Shown: in pieces, positions 1 to 11,165 of the stretch
How positions within the stretch are numbered: position 1 is the first letter of the stretch
Layout of the letters: each line of letters begins with the position of its first letter
Assembly (NCBI RefSeq): GCF_965363235.1
Contig: NC_134845.1
Span: forward strand, 29,452,524 to 29,516,523
Reading direction: 5' to 3'
Origin: Mytilus galloprovincialis
Taxonomy: Eukaryota; Mollusca; Bivalvia; Mytilida; Mytilidae
DNA: 64,000 nt
The notes under the pieces: model-generated
Database searches by the model: none
Told to the model about the DNA's origin: nothing
Seen by the model: the letters and a program-made list of their open reading frames with translations, nothing else
Position numbers and translations under genes: made by a program

Positions 1-636
1 AGTGACCTATTCAAATCTGTTTGTAATTTATTTCAAATTAACAAAACCAGAACAACTGCATATCATCCGTCATCAAATGGTTTAATAGAAAGGTTTAACA
101 AGACTCTTGGTGGTATGATCAAGACCTTTGTCAACAAGAACGTAACAAATTGGGATGAATACATTAATTTCCTGCTAGCTGCTTACAGAAGTACCCCTCA
201 TCCGGCTACAGGGTTTTCACCAAACTACATGATGTTAGGTAGAGAGGTCAATATCCCTCTGAACCTGATGTTCAGAAGTCATGACAACAGAACACAGAAC
301 AACGAAGATTACATTTCAACAATAAAATCTCATTTTCAAAACGTCTATGAGATTGCGAGAGAAAATCTAAAGACCAATGCAGAAAGACAAAAACGTGACC
401 ATGACACACGATTGACTGACAATAGATATGAGTTAGGGGCCTTGGTATATAAATTTGACAAAACCGTAAATAAAAAGTTTCGCTCTCCATGGCTTGGTCC
501 TTTTGTAATAACGAAAATTCTCAGCCCCGTTGTTTATGAGATTCGCGGTGAATTCCGCACTGAGGTAGTTCACCATGATCGATTAAAACCCTGTAATGAA
601 AACATGCCAATTTGGGCAAAAGCAAGTTACCAGTAG
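1..636 (+). mobile_element. Gypsy-type LTR retrotransposon fossil, integrase C-terminal part
   Basis: The frame is open from the first base to a stop at 634-636, so the element enters from outside the window. It encodes the last part of an integrase core (HPSSNGLIERFNKTL around 67-107, which contains the catalytic-glutamate region) followed by the usual chromodomain-less C-terminal part ending near 'GPFVITKILSPVVYEI' and 'VHHDRLKP'. These are standard features of Ty3/Gypsy-type integrases, which join retrotransposon cDNA to the host genome. Protease, reverse transcriptase and RNase H would lie to the left of the window. The part that is visible reads as uninterrupted, so the copy may be young, but whether the whole element is intact cannot be told from here. 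Confidence 0.85.
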
Positions 637-700
637 AATATTTGATATGTGTAAATTTTAAAACAAATTTTTAGTTTTTTGATAATTTTTTATTTATAGA

Positions 701-1339
701 ATGTCAGACGTCATAGGAACCAAAGTATGGCAATGCAGGCTTTGTGATTTTAAACATTTAAACAAGAAAGGAGCTGTGCAACATTTTATGTTTAGGCATA
801 CTCCAAATAACCAAATACCATTTTTATGTAATATCTGCAACTTTAAGGCACTAACTGAGGGAAAATGGAAAAACCATGCTAATGCCATGGCAGGAAAGCC
901 TCTCAGAGAGGATTCTGCTGTACATACTTTTCATAAGTCCACCAACCCATACAATGTAAAGATTGGAAGTGACATTTTTATTAAAACAACACTAATTACA
1001 CCTTCAACACAAAAATCAGAAATTAAAGAGGAAGAATTCATCCCGGATTATGATGAGGAAATCACCATCAGTGAGGAAGAAGTTGCCATTATGGAAGTAG
1101 AGGTAGATGAAAGAGATGAACAAATTGAGGGACTTAAAAACAAAATAAAAGAAATGGAGGAAAAACACAGGGAAGATAACAGAAGTATGGAAGAAACCCA
1201 CAAGAAGCAAATTAAAGAATTGGAGGAAAAACACAAATTTGAATGTCTAAGATTCGGAAATTTTATTCAAAGACTGGAAAAGAAAAAAGAAGACCTAAAG
1301 AAAGAGCTGAAGTCAGCGGAAAAGATGGTCCAATTGTAG
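701..1339 (+). CDS. Accessory ORF of the LTR element: C2H2-type fingers plus coiled coil
   Basis: A 212-residue frame starts 65 bases after the integrase stop, on the same strand. Residues 12-33 show a Cys-x2-Cys-x12-His-x4-His finger. Residues 43-59 show Cys-x2-Cys-x12-His without a clear fourth ligand. An acidic stretch (about 105-130) leads into a long charged, heptad-like segment (about 130-212, rich in E, K and L) that should form a coiled coil. Its position corresponds to that of env in some Gypsy elements, but there is no signal peptide or membrane segment, so an envelope is unlikely. The function is unknown; nucleic-acid binding and dimerisation are inferred from the motifs. It could also be a captured host zinc-finger fragment. 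I do not recognise a named family. Confidence 0.6.
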   Translation: MSDVIGTKVWQCRLCDFKHLNKKGAVQHFMFRHTPNNQIPFLCNICNFKALTEGKWKNHANAMAGKPLREDSAVHTFHKSTNPYNVKIGSDIFIKTTLITPSTQKSEIKEEEFIPDYDEEITISEEEVAIMEVEVDERDEQIEGLKNKIKEMEEKHREDNRSMEETHKKQIKELEEKHKFECLRFGNFIQRLEKKKEDLKKELKSAEKMVQL

Positions 1340-1942
1340 CGCCGACCGTTTATTAAGTTTACCAATTTCAAAGCAATGAATGAAAAACTGGTGTAAAATA
1401 TATTCCGTTTATCATAACAGAAATAAATGTGAAATGTATTGCAATTTACAATAAATAGTATTTAAATATTCTCTACGTATTCAATTACCTATAAAATAAC
1501 TAATCTGTGAAGTTATATCTGAAGTTCGTTTCTAAAAGCAGCTGATCGTTGGCAATCCAAATTTGAAACTGACTATAGTCGACCTAGTTTACAAAGTGAA
1601 TACACAAAAATAGATATTCCCTACTTCCGGTTAACGGTTACAATGTAAACATGAACGCTGTGTAGCAAAAGACTACAATTATGAAAGATTATCGTTATAA
1701 ATGAATGTGTAAAAGGTAATTCCATACAACTTAAACATATATAAATGATTTGTTATGCAGTTCCTATGAAAATTACTCCGCATAACATCTGAGTCGCGAA
1801 TGACAACCTAAAATGTGCTACGAACTCCCGGTAAAATCATTACCAAAATATTGCGGGAATTATGAAATATAAAAATGAACTGCACAAACTATTTGCATTA
1901 AACAACGTAATAACTTCTATCACGAAAGTAAATTAAGTTAAT
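1336..1942 (+). other. Possible 3' LTR and flank of the Gypsy element; no gene
   Basis: The stop of the accessory ORF overlaps a TGTAGCGCC sequence at about 1335, which could be the start of a 3' LTR. No matching 5' LTR is in the window, so the boundary cannot be confirmed. The rest is AT-rich with no coding signal. Confidence 0.3.
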
Positions 1943-2450
1943 GAGCTTTGGCACAACACTAACAATGACCACTGCCCTTTCCTCGATCTTGATATCTATA
2001 TCATTAACGGGAAGCTTATTACAAAAATTTATGATAAAAGAGATGATTTTTCATTTCCTATCATTAATTATCCATTTTTAGATGGTGACGTTCCTTTGTC
2101 ACCATCTTATGGTGTTTATATATTTCAACTTGTACGATTCGCCCGTGTTTGTAACAACGTATTAGATTTTAGCGAGAGAAATTTATGTATTACTGAAAAA
2201 TTATTACACCAGGGTTTTCGATATCACAAACTAGTCAAAACATTTACTAAATTTTATCATCGGTATAAGGAAATAATTCGTAAATATAACTCAACATGCA
2301 GACATCTTATACGTTCAGGTATTTCACATCCAATCTTTTATGGTAATATTCTTTACAAAGCACAAACATGTCAGTATTCACCTCAAAAGCTTACAAAACC
2401 ATTAAACAGACTTATTAAGAAGGGGTAAAATGGGAGAAAAAAAAGGGGGA
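1943..2450 (+). mobile_element. Penelope-like (Naiad-type?) reverse transcriptase relic, C-terminal part
   Basis: The translation runs from 'NDHCPFLDLDIYIINGKL' through 'KIYDKRDDFSFPIINYPFLD' into a 110-residue frame (2096-2428) containing 'SYGVYIFQLVRFARVC' and 'RYHKLVKTFTKFYHRY'. The same region follows the polymerase core in the minus-strand element at 28984-30237, so this is a 5'-truncated copy of that family. The RT type matches invertebrate Penelope-like elements as I remember them; the exact clade is an inference. The segment upstream of about 1943 is unrelated, which is consistent with 5' truncation on insertion. Confidence 0.7.
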
Positions 2451-2967
2451 AATAGATACTGCTCCACATATGGAACCCTTTGTGTTGCTCATGAAAGTAA
2501 AACCTTGTTAAAATTATTATCCGGTAGTTCATATTCGATGAGAAGATGACAAGAGTGTGGTTAGGACATCAGGAACATATCAGTCGTCATCATTATAACA
2601 GAAATTTTAACCAACTCGTGATCGCGTCCATACAATTTTCGAAGGGATGATTTCAACTTTTCCACTTGGAACTTTCTTGTAAGCAGTAATCCTCTATCAC
2701 GGAAATCACGATAGGAAATTCAAGTTCTGCAATATCGTATAAACTGGGAGACATATTTGAGAAAAGCATCTATGGTGTTATCACAAATTATCTCACTTTT
2801 ACTGTATCCCGTATATTTTCAATTGTCCCTTCTTCATCGGGCTTTGTATGACAGTTGTTGTTACAAAATAGCTTAATTAGATTTCTCGACAGGTCTTTCA
2901 AAATATTATATAAAGGCAACAATAGTATACCGCTGTTCGAAATTCATAATTTTATAAATTGATTGAG

Positions 2968-3245
2968 AAAAAAAAATCCGGGTTTCAAACTAAACCTGAG
3001 GGAAACACATCAAACATAAGAGGAGAACTACGACACAACATAAACACGACATTAAAATGTAACATACACATAAACGAACTATAATATAACAATGGCCATT
3101 TTCCTGACTTGGTACAGGACATTTTAAGAAAAAGAAAAAAAAATGGGTTGAACCTGGTTTTTTGGCATGCCAAACCTCCAGCTTTTATGGCAATGTTAAA
3201 TATAACATTAAAATGACAACACTACATGACAAGACTACAATACAA
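2968..3245 (+). repeat. Interspersed repeat family R3 (copy 1)
   Basis: The segment with 'CATCAAAC', 'CCTGACTTGGTACAGGACAT' and 'GAACCTGGTTTTTTGGC' recurs in related form at 16480-16660, 20860-20940 and 37284-37420. It has no coding capacity. The family is called from repetition inside this window. Confidence 0.55.
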
Positions 3246-3289
3246 ATAAATGGAAGAAAATATAGGACAAACGAATAATAGCTAACAAA

Positions 3290-3440
3290 AGGTACCACGT
3301 GTAAAATTTAATACGTCAGACGCGCGTTTCGTGCACACAAGACTAACCAGTGACGCTCAGATGTAAAAAGTTCGCAATTCCAAACAAGTACAAAGTTGAA
3401 GAGCATTGAGGACCAAAAGTTCCAAAAAGTTATATATATT
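3290..3440 (+). repeat. Interspersed repeat family R1 (copy 1, diverged)
   Basis: It contains the family core 'CAGACGCGCGTTTCGTG' and 'GAAGAGCATTGAGGACC', shared with copies at 25404, 27627, 33728 and 48613. This copy is the most diverged of the five. No protein is encoded. Confidence 0.65.
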
Positions 3441-5200
3441 ATTGATCATGCATAATCTTCTGTATGATTTATTTATCGCTCCCATATTACCTTAATATTG
3501 TGTCTAAACTATCTAAAAGTATCGAATATGCAGTGCGGACCTCTTTGAGACAGATAAAAGTTAGGATTTCTGTTTACTCATTTGTTATTTGTATACATAT
3601 ATAGAATATTGGTTTTTTTACATTTATATACAAATTTATTCAGTAGCCATTCGACGATCACAAAGTTCATAAACATTCTTTCAAATAGTTTTAAAAGAAA
3701 AACTGTCAAAAGGTCTTAATAAAAAATAACCATGAATGAATCTTTCTGAAAAGGACAACCATACCTATTTCATTTTAGTATTCCTAATGCAGACTGATAA
3801 TGATTTTTACTTTGAAAAAGCAATAAGACACGGTGCATATGTGTGCCAAATTTCATGTGTGAAATAAAAGTATTTTTGAAGAAATAAGCAATTGAAAACA
3901 TAAATTATGTCAACATTTTGGTATTGATTTAACAAGGATTATTCCTTGATATAATCATTATGTTGCTTACAATATCGGGTCATTAACAAGGACAGTGGTC
4001 ACTTATTACATTTCCACTGTTTGCTTGTTGTGTGGTTGATTTATTTGTTTTGAATAACCAGCTAACTTTGTAAATTTTCTTCGGATAAATATGTTTCATG
4101 TAAACCAATAGTTCCATCAGAATGTATGCTGTATGCGTCGCATTCTGCAACTTGATTCGAATGCAATTTATAGCAGAACAAATGAAATTAGCTTTCTAAC
4201 CTTAACTTGGTCGATGGGCTTCAAACTTAACAGAACACAATGAAACAAACACAATGAAACGTAAAAGCTACTGCAAGTTTATGCAAATTTTTCTTTTTTG
4301 TTTCAATCTGATAAAAAAAAGATTATCTATACTAAGTCGCATGCTTGTATATATAAGCTCATATGCGGAAAACTAAAGGTTAATATTTTAGGTTGATGTT
4401 GTTACAACCCTCTCCTTGTATATAAGCATCATGTCAATTGTTGGCCAATTTATGCTCAATAAGGCATATAAGTGTGTACGATGAAGTGTTAATCTGTTTT
4501 CTCAGTGGCGGATCTAGACGGGGGTGAAATCTCCCCCTCTTTATTTTGACATCAATATATTTGAATGGGAACATATAGTTGGAACCCCTTTAAAAATGGC
4601 TCGATCCGCCCCTGCTTTTCTTATTGTCATTTTGTTTTCATTACTGTGATGGACAACCCTCCGTATTTATTCATCGTTTGCAGTCTTTATTATTTCTATA
4701 GATAAAAGATATATCTGCTAATTTAATCCATTATACATTAATATTGCACCAATTTTTTTTAACTAAGTACAATGATATGTGCTTCCACACTCATCTAAAG
4801 AAAACTTATTTTTTTCACAGAAAATCATTACGAACACATTCTATCAAAAAACGTCAAAATTACATTTTGGAAAAACACCTTATAAATTTTAATATCTAAA
4901 AAGAGATAATTTATATCGAATCTTATGAAAAAATGCCGAATTTAGACATTTAATAGGTCAAGGTCAATCTCACTGTTGTTAAACAGGCGAAAGAAAATTT
5001 TAAAAATGCACCCTATAAGTATAAATGTTAATCTCGAACCATATTTGGCAACATAAATTAATCCTAAATATTCAAACTATATTTGTTATCCTTTGAAATA
5101 TTTGAATTTATTTTTACATAAACACATATTTGTAGGGGCGACTAGCTGTCTCAACGTGACTTTATGTATTCCTTGAAATTTTAACTTTGATCTTTGACCC
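3441..5200. other. AT-rich sequence without a gene
   Basis: Apart from the small MITE at 4503-4614 I see no reading frame, splice pair or repeat that I can support. Confidence 0.5.
4503..4614. mobile_element. Short MITE with CAGTGGCGGATC ends
   Basis: It starts CAGTGGCGGATCTAG and ends GATCCGCCCCTG, giving imperfect inverted ends around a 112-bp element. A related element with a clear target duplication lies at 51808-51971, and a fragment with the same end (CAGGGGCGGATATAGG) is at about 11344. The flanks share a loose TTTTCT. It is a non-autonomous DNA transposon, superfamily not assigned. Confidence 0.6.
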
Positions 5201-5859
5201 ACATTTAAGAACAACGTGCCCACTGTAAACATCAATATGCCGATGAGGCTTGTTCGCCTCTTTCAATCATATCAAATATAGTCGTGTGTTCTTCTGTTAA
5301 CCCAAATCGACAAAATTCGTTGACTGGGCACCCTACTATTGGTCGGGTTTGTTGTATATTTTGACGATTGTTTTTTTTTTCTGGTAAATAATTTACGCAT
5401 AAATTCAAGATACGTGGATAAACTGTTAGCGTAACTCTATATATAGTACGTGCAAAACGTGTTACGTGTACTTCTAGTGTATGTGGACAACACCTATATA
5501 TTGTATAATATTTACAAAACACTTGTTCTTTTTTTGTAAATGACTTGAATGTCCCACTAGGTCTTTATATTCCTTTTACAAAAACATTAGTTACAAAACA
5601 ACCGTTCTGAAATTAATTATTGATTTACGTATTTTTACACACTGGAATGTATGTATACAGGCCTTGTGATAGCATATATAAATATATATTAATTTCTATT
5701 CAATACCGTATTCTTTTACTTAAAATTTACATACAAGTATATAACATTGTTACACATATCACACGGTTTTCTTGAATCGATTATCGTTAAATCTTTATGA
5801 ATACCAAGGAAATGTAATGTATGGATTTATATTTTTCGAATATGTAATGTCAGCATTTA

Positions 5860-5948
5860 ACCATCTATCTTTACACACATCACGTGATCTACACAGACAC
5901 AGACTACAACAACAACTTCCACTTCTAGACATCACAAACAACAACACT
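5860..5948 (+). other. Candidate noncoding leader exon of BTB copy A
   Basis: A segment ending AACAACACT followed by GTGAGTAAAG matches, in sequence and relative position, a segment ending at 18850 upstream of copy B. It is interpreted as a 5' untranslated exon with its splice donor. The start is not visible. No TATA box or other promoter element can be fixed by eye. Confidence 0.35.
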
Positions 5949-6965
5949 GTGAGTAAAGTTAATATACTTGATAGTCGGAACAAATATTTTAACACTGTCA
6001 CTAAAACTATTTCGTGAACACTCGTGATACTTTTTAATATGACTTATATTATTTATTGTATTAGTTCAACGTTTGACCCAATAATCATTTTTCGAAAGTC
6101 ATCTACACAGACTCGTATGACGACTATGCACATCGATTTTCATAAGCAGTAACTTTTATCTAAATAGCTTTAAAATTAAAAGTCATAAATGCAAAGCTCT
6201 TTTTATATTTGCAATATTGCCTACAGTCGACCAAATTCTGTATGACCTATATATTAGTATGGTCTTATCAAAACCTGTTGTTTTATATTTATAACTTGCG
6301 GGTCATAAACATGATAAGATGAAGCAAAATTTCAATAATCATTTAATGATTATTTTCACTAAATGAAACAAATGAAAACCGAAACACAATATTTTCCTGT
6401 GTATTCATCGTGTTTTCCAGAGCAACTGTTGCTCGAATCTGAAATAAGATTATCATTCTAGGGGATATTTGAAAAAAATGATTATCTAATATAATACATT
6501 AGGACTTGTCATGTAGACCACCATAATACGTTTGTTTTATATAGACAGTATATTAGTCTATATATTAATTGTAGATCCTCTAAAGTAGAAATATGCATTA
6601 ACTCACTACTTTACTTACGGGAATCATCACATATATATTTATATTACTGTTTGACAGTATAGACTAGTACTCTCAATAGGTTGTGATTCCTTTAAACGAA
6701 AGAAGACAGTTGACAGTCTTTATTTACCAAGGTTATAGCAACTACTGGTAAAGAACATAAATAACACAAAGTTAACAGACATTATAATATGTCAGATCTT
6801 AATTTCTCTTTACGAAACATTTAATCCAATTAAATAGCTTTTTTCACATAATTTGAACGCATCAGTTGCACAGAAAGTTTTTTTCAGTAATAAATTGAGA
6901 GTGAAAAAAAGATCTTATACCTTGATAAATTGAACATATGTAAACGAAACGTGTGAATGATATCT

Positions 6966-7200
6966 CTATAAAAGAGAGGCGAAGAATACCAAAGAAATAT
7001 TCAAACGCAAAAGTCGGAAACAAATTGACAATGCCATTGCAAGAATAAAAGGCTCATTAGGGAAATAACAGTATACAAAACACAACATAGTAAAACAAGA
7101 TTGAGTAACACGAACCCTACAAAATACTGGGGGTGATGGCGGATGCTCCGTAGGGGAAGGAACACCCTGTTCTACATGTTTTACAATTAACCAAACCACT
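6966..7200 (+). repeat. Interspersed repeat family R2 (copy 1)
   Basis: The order 'AAGAGAGGCGAAGAATACC', 'TTGACAATGCCATTGC', 'AACACGAACCC' recurs at 9290-9425 on this strand and, inverted, at 14680-14915, 15395-15540 and 38095-38250. The reading frames across it are shadows. Confidence 0.6.
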
Positions 7201-7411
7201 CACTGGGCTGTAAAATGCTTGCTTCTTACAGGTGCTATTCAATTAAAAAGGATTACTGGTGGAACGGCTTATACTTGATCGAACTTTCATGGACATTTCA
7301 GTAAATCTTCATACAAAATACAACTGGTTATTTTAAAAAAATAATAAAGTGTCATGTACAGAGCAGTTTATACCAGTATTTATTTAGAATGCATTTCTTT
7401 CTAACACAAAG

Positions 7412-8465
7412 GAAGCAAACGGCTAAGCGCGAACATATTTTGATCTTTTGTTTAAAACATACGTTTGCAAAGTTTACCTAACCTTTGACAAACTATGCAC
7501 TCGCTAAGGGTGCATGTATTGCTTATACAAACGATGCAAACGACTAAGCGCGCACATGTTTTGATCAGTTGTTTCTAACATACGTTTGCAAAGTTTACAT
7601 AAACTTTGACAAACTATGCAATCGCTAAAGATGCGGCTACAGTTTGTCGTTCGTCGTTTGTTAGTGACAAACCCTACATTTGTTTCTAGCTTGAACTTGA
7701 TTAAATGATATATTTTTTCTACGTTTGTAAAAAATTTGTTTACCAACAACATGTGCATGCATAATTGAAAGTTTAAACAGGGTCAGTAAAGACTTATTAA
7801 ACGTTGTATTTGTTTCTACTTTCGTAGCGTTCAGAAAACAACAACAAACGCCACACAACGTTTACAAAATTTTGGTTAGAAAGAAATGCAGCCTAAATAT
7901 GTGTCTTAAGTATGTCGTTCATCGTTTGTTAGTACAAACGATACATTTGTTTCTAATTTCAACCTTGAATTTTAGTACAATTATAAGAAAAAATTGAAAC
8001 AATCTGAAGGAGACAAACAATGCAGTGAAATCTTTACCCCTTATAGAATAGCGTATAAACAACAAAAATATAAAAGAATTACTTCCTAAATCAAGGCAAT
8101 ATATAGTTGAGAGACTTTTGAAAAGGGACCCATGATTTAACAGTATAATCAAAAAATCCCGGAACACTGCATGTTAGAAATAATCTTAATTATAGGCAAC
8201 AAACATTCATACATATGAAATAGAGAAAAAAAGTGTAAAGTCTTAAAATTTATGTTGGTTGAAGGAACCGCATTGAATTATAACCAAAATAGTCTATTTA
8301 GTATTTACCAACAACATGTGCATGCATTGTTGAAAGTTCAAACAAGGTCAGAAAACACTTATTAAACGATTTACTTGTTTCTACTTTTTTGTAGCGTTTA
8401 GAAAGCGACAAAAAACGCAACACAACGTTTACAAAATTTAGGTTAGAAAGAAATGCACCCTTAAT
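7412..8465. repeat. Nested local duplications
   Basis: A unit with 'CTAAGCGCG' and 'ACATACGTTTGCAAAGTTTA' is repeated with a 120-bp period (7423 and 7543). 'ACCAACAACATGTGCATGCA' occurs at about 7742 and again about 568 bp later, each time followed by the same roughly 150 bp. 'GTTTGTTAGT' blocks recur 268 bp apart. The segment lies in the presumed first intron of BTB copy A. No protein is encoded. Confidence 0.65.
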
Positions 8466-9289
8466 AATTCAACATTTTCTGGTGTGCATTAAGACATTTT
8501 GTCAACACGATTTCACACATAATCTTCGTATATTACCATCTTATATTAGTTCTGTTGCACTAATGTTTGGAATTTTATATTATCTTTATCTGCGCAATAT
8601 TGAATATATTCTATTCTAGACGACCCGGTACATATTCAATTTGCTGGATGGTCCTTTTTAGACTTCAATATATACGTATTTGTGCTCATTCTTAAAAACA
8701 ATGTACGTACTTACTATTTTGAATTACATACATTTTATGTCGAAATGTGTATAACTAGTATCGATGTTGGTGTAAATTCTACAGATTTCATCGATAAGAG
8801 TATACAATGTATACACCAAGGGGCTACTTCACGTTCAAGGATTTACACTCTAAACGTGGATGATGTTTTGAATGAAATTTAAAATAAAAGGTTAAATATA
8901 AGCATTGCATTTCTTGTTTATTATTTTGTAGAATTCACTATTATGTCATTCAGAAACGTAAACCAACGTCCGACATCACAGCTATGGCAGGCTCAAGTTT
9001 GTATTTATATCTGTAGTATATAGGGGAGCGGTTATATGTTGCATGACCAATTAATAATGACTTTTCTAAGTTATCCTAGAAATCACAAAGTAAATTATGA
9101 ATACCCTACTATTCTTTTCAGCGTTGGGCCAAAAGAGTAGAAAACAACGAAAACAGGCTTTTTCTTACTACATAATTTTTATTTAGCTGACACTTTTACT
9201 TTAGTTGAAGGCTCATATAGCTTTTATAATCACAACAAAGATACAAATGACACAAACGAAACAAGATGTATTACCAGGCAAAGCCAAAG

Positions 9290-9425
9290 AGTCATGAAAA
9301 GGGACGAAATATACCAAAGGGACAGTTAAACTCATAGATTGAAATTAAGTTGACAATGCCATGGCTAAAAATAAAAAGACAAAATATAGAAAACTAATGA
9401 CTAAGCAACACGAACCCCACCAAAA
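9290..9425 (+). repeat. Interspersed repeat family R2 (copy 2)
   Basis: It has 'TTGACAATGCCATGGCTAAA' and 'AACACGAACCCCACC' in the same order as the copy at 6966. Confidence 0.6.
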
Positions 9426-9534
9426 ACTTACTATATAACTATAATATTAATATAGTCTTTACCAACCGGTTCATGTTATTAGAAATCCACGGAAACTATC
9501 AAAACAATAACACCACAATAAGCTGCACCACATA

Positions 9535-10438
9535 ATAACTCTTTAGTTTAAACATATTTATTTCTAGTGGATTGGACAAAAAGTTGTTACAACTTATATT
9601 CAACCCTTTTCACTTTGCTGGTTCGAGTGCTGTCTTGTAGTGGCATTAACCTGAACTTTGTCGAAATCTACATTGCTGCCTATTACGTGCAAGAGACATT
9701 GCTCTCTCTTAACACGAGTCAGACATTTATCGCCTCCTTCCGATTGCCTTTAATCGTTTCTGAAGACCAAACTCGCATGAGGTGCTATGTTCATATGCTT
9801 TAACACTTCATTACCGTATAACAACACGTCTTTCTGTGGACCATGTGCGTTAAATATCGACTCAGCGTGTCAGTGTAGAATGTATATCAAAACTATTCAT
9901 ACTTGTATTGCTTTGGTTTGTTTTATTTTGTGCTCTAAATATAGTATCTTAACTGGATTTACTCTTGTATCTTTATAATGGTACTTATGCATCTCTTTAT
10001 TCTGTCCACTGGCTATCCAAAACATACGATACTCTCACTAGACATGCATGAGTCTGGTTCAACAAGGAGTGATGGAGAGCCGTGGTGTAGTGGTTATCGC
10101 ATCAAACTCAAACACAAAGGTTCCTGGTTCGATACCCATTCAGGGGGGGGGGGGGTGCAGGGACTGAATGCTCGACTCTTCCATGGCACATCTTGCGAGT
10201 ATGGTCTTTAGTAACGATGATAGTCCGTTGGAAGGGGGCGATAAATGTCTGACTCGTGTTAAGAGAGAGCAATAATTCTTGCACGTAAAAGACAGCATTG
10301 CAGATTTCGAAAAAGGTCAGGCTGATGCCCCTACAACTCAGGACTCGCAGTAGCAGAGTGGAAAGGGTTTAATATAAGTTGTAATAACTTGTTTTCCAAT
10401 CCAATGTAAAAATAAATATGTTTGAACTAAAGAGTTAT
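9535..10438. mobile_element. 904-bp foldback element with arms of about 255 bp
   Basis: The left arm (9535 to about 9795) and right arm (about 10180-10438) are inverted copies of each other. Both begin ATAACTCTTTAGTT read inwards and share 'ACAACTTATATT' and 'AACACGAGTCAGACATTTAT' at matching distances. The centre holds a tRNA-like sequence and a G-run. No target duplication is obvious. The reading frames in it are by-products of the repeat. It is probably a non-autonomous foldback DNA element, or two copies of a repeat in head-to-head orientation. Confidence 0.75.
10077..10146 (+). repeat. tRNA-like sequence (SINE head or tRNA pseudogene)
   Basis: GCCGTGGTGTAGTGGTTATC matches a pol III A box (D-arm region), and GGTTCGATACC about 48 bases after its start matches a B box (T-arm). 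The spacing is right for a tRNA of about 72 bases, and the body resembles metazoan tRNA-Val. The acceptor ends do not pair and the anticodon arm is poor, so a working tRNA is unlikely. Confidence 0.6.
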
Positions 10439-11052
10439 CTGCTAATTGATGAACTTAAATACTCAAAACACATATTTCTTTTAAATAATTCCTTTCTGTT
10501 TTCATTAAACAACTATAGATAGGAAATTAGCAAAGAAGATAGATCAACGAAACGGTCTACCTAAAAGGCTGGTAATTAGACTTTTCAAGGTTAGTTTATA
10601 AATTGGGTGTATCAATGAGCAAATTAAAATTAAATTGTATGATAAAAACAATAAACGTACACCTAACAATTCAATCGTGCTAAACACTTACTTTACATTT
10701 TCATATCCTCGTTACTTTTATTTTCTCCGTAGGCAGTTAATAAAGAAAACTATAACGAAGAAGAAAGTATGGACACTATAACTGGAAAATTGTCCCAAAT
10801 ATGTCTCACAGTTGATATGGCAGACGTGTTCTTCACATTTAAAGGTGAAAAAATAGCATGCATACCAGCTCATAAAATGATCCTAGCTTTGAGAAGTCCT
10901 GTTTTTAAGGCCATGTTTTATGGTAGCTTTCCACAAAGTGAAGGCGATATTAAGATCGAAGACATCACACGGGATACATTTCAAATATTGGTGAAGTAAG
11001 TACTGTCATTAAATATACACACATAAAGGGTTTTCAAAGTTTTGTATAGAAA

Positions 11053-11165
11053 AATGGCATTTTTGTTTTTGATACTGACTTTGTCAGCAAGAATATCAAG
11101 CGAACCCGCTGGAGTGAGCTGGTATTCCAGCTGATGAAGTCAGTATCAAAAAATAAAATGCCATT
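11053..11165. mobile_element. Small hairpin MITE in an intron of BTB copy A
   Basis: Arms of about 36 bases, AATGGCATTTTT...GATACTGACTTTGTCAGC and the inverted counterpart ending at 11165, flank a loop of about 41 bases. The pairing is strong with few mismatches. It is most likely a MITE; a structured RNA from the intron is the alternative. Confidence 0.6.

Noticed and set aside
5232-5522. 96-residue minus-strand frame as a gene
   Set aside because: No motif, no splice partners and ordinary AT-rich composition; probably chance.
10077-10146. A functional tRNA gene
   Set aside because: A and B boxes are present, but the acceptor stem does not pair and the anticodon arm is poor.
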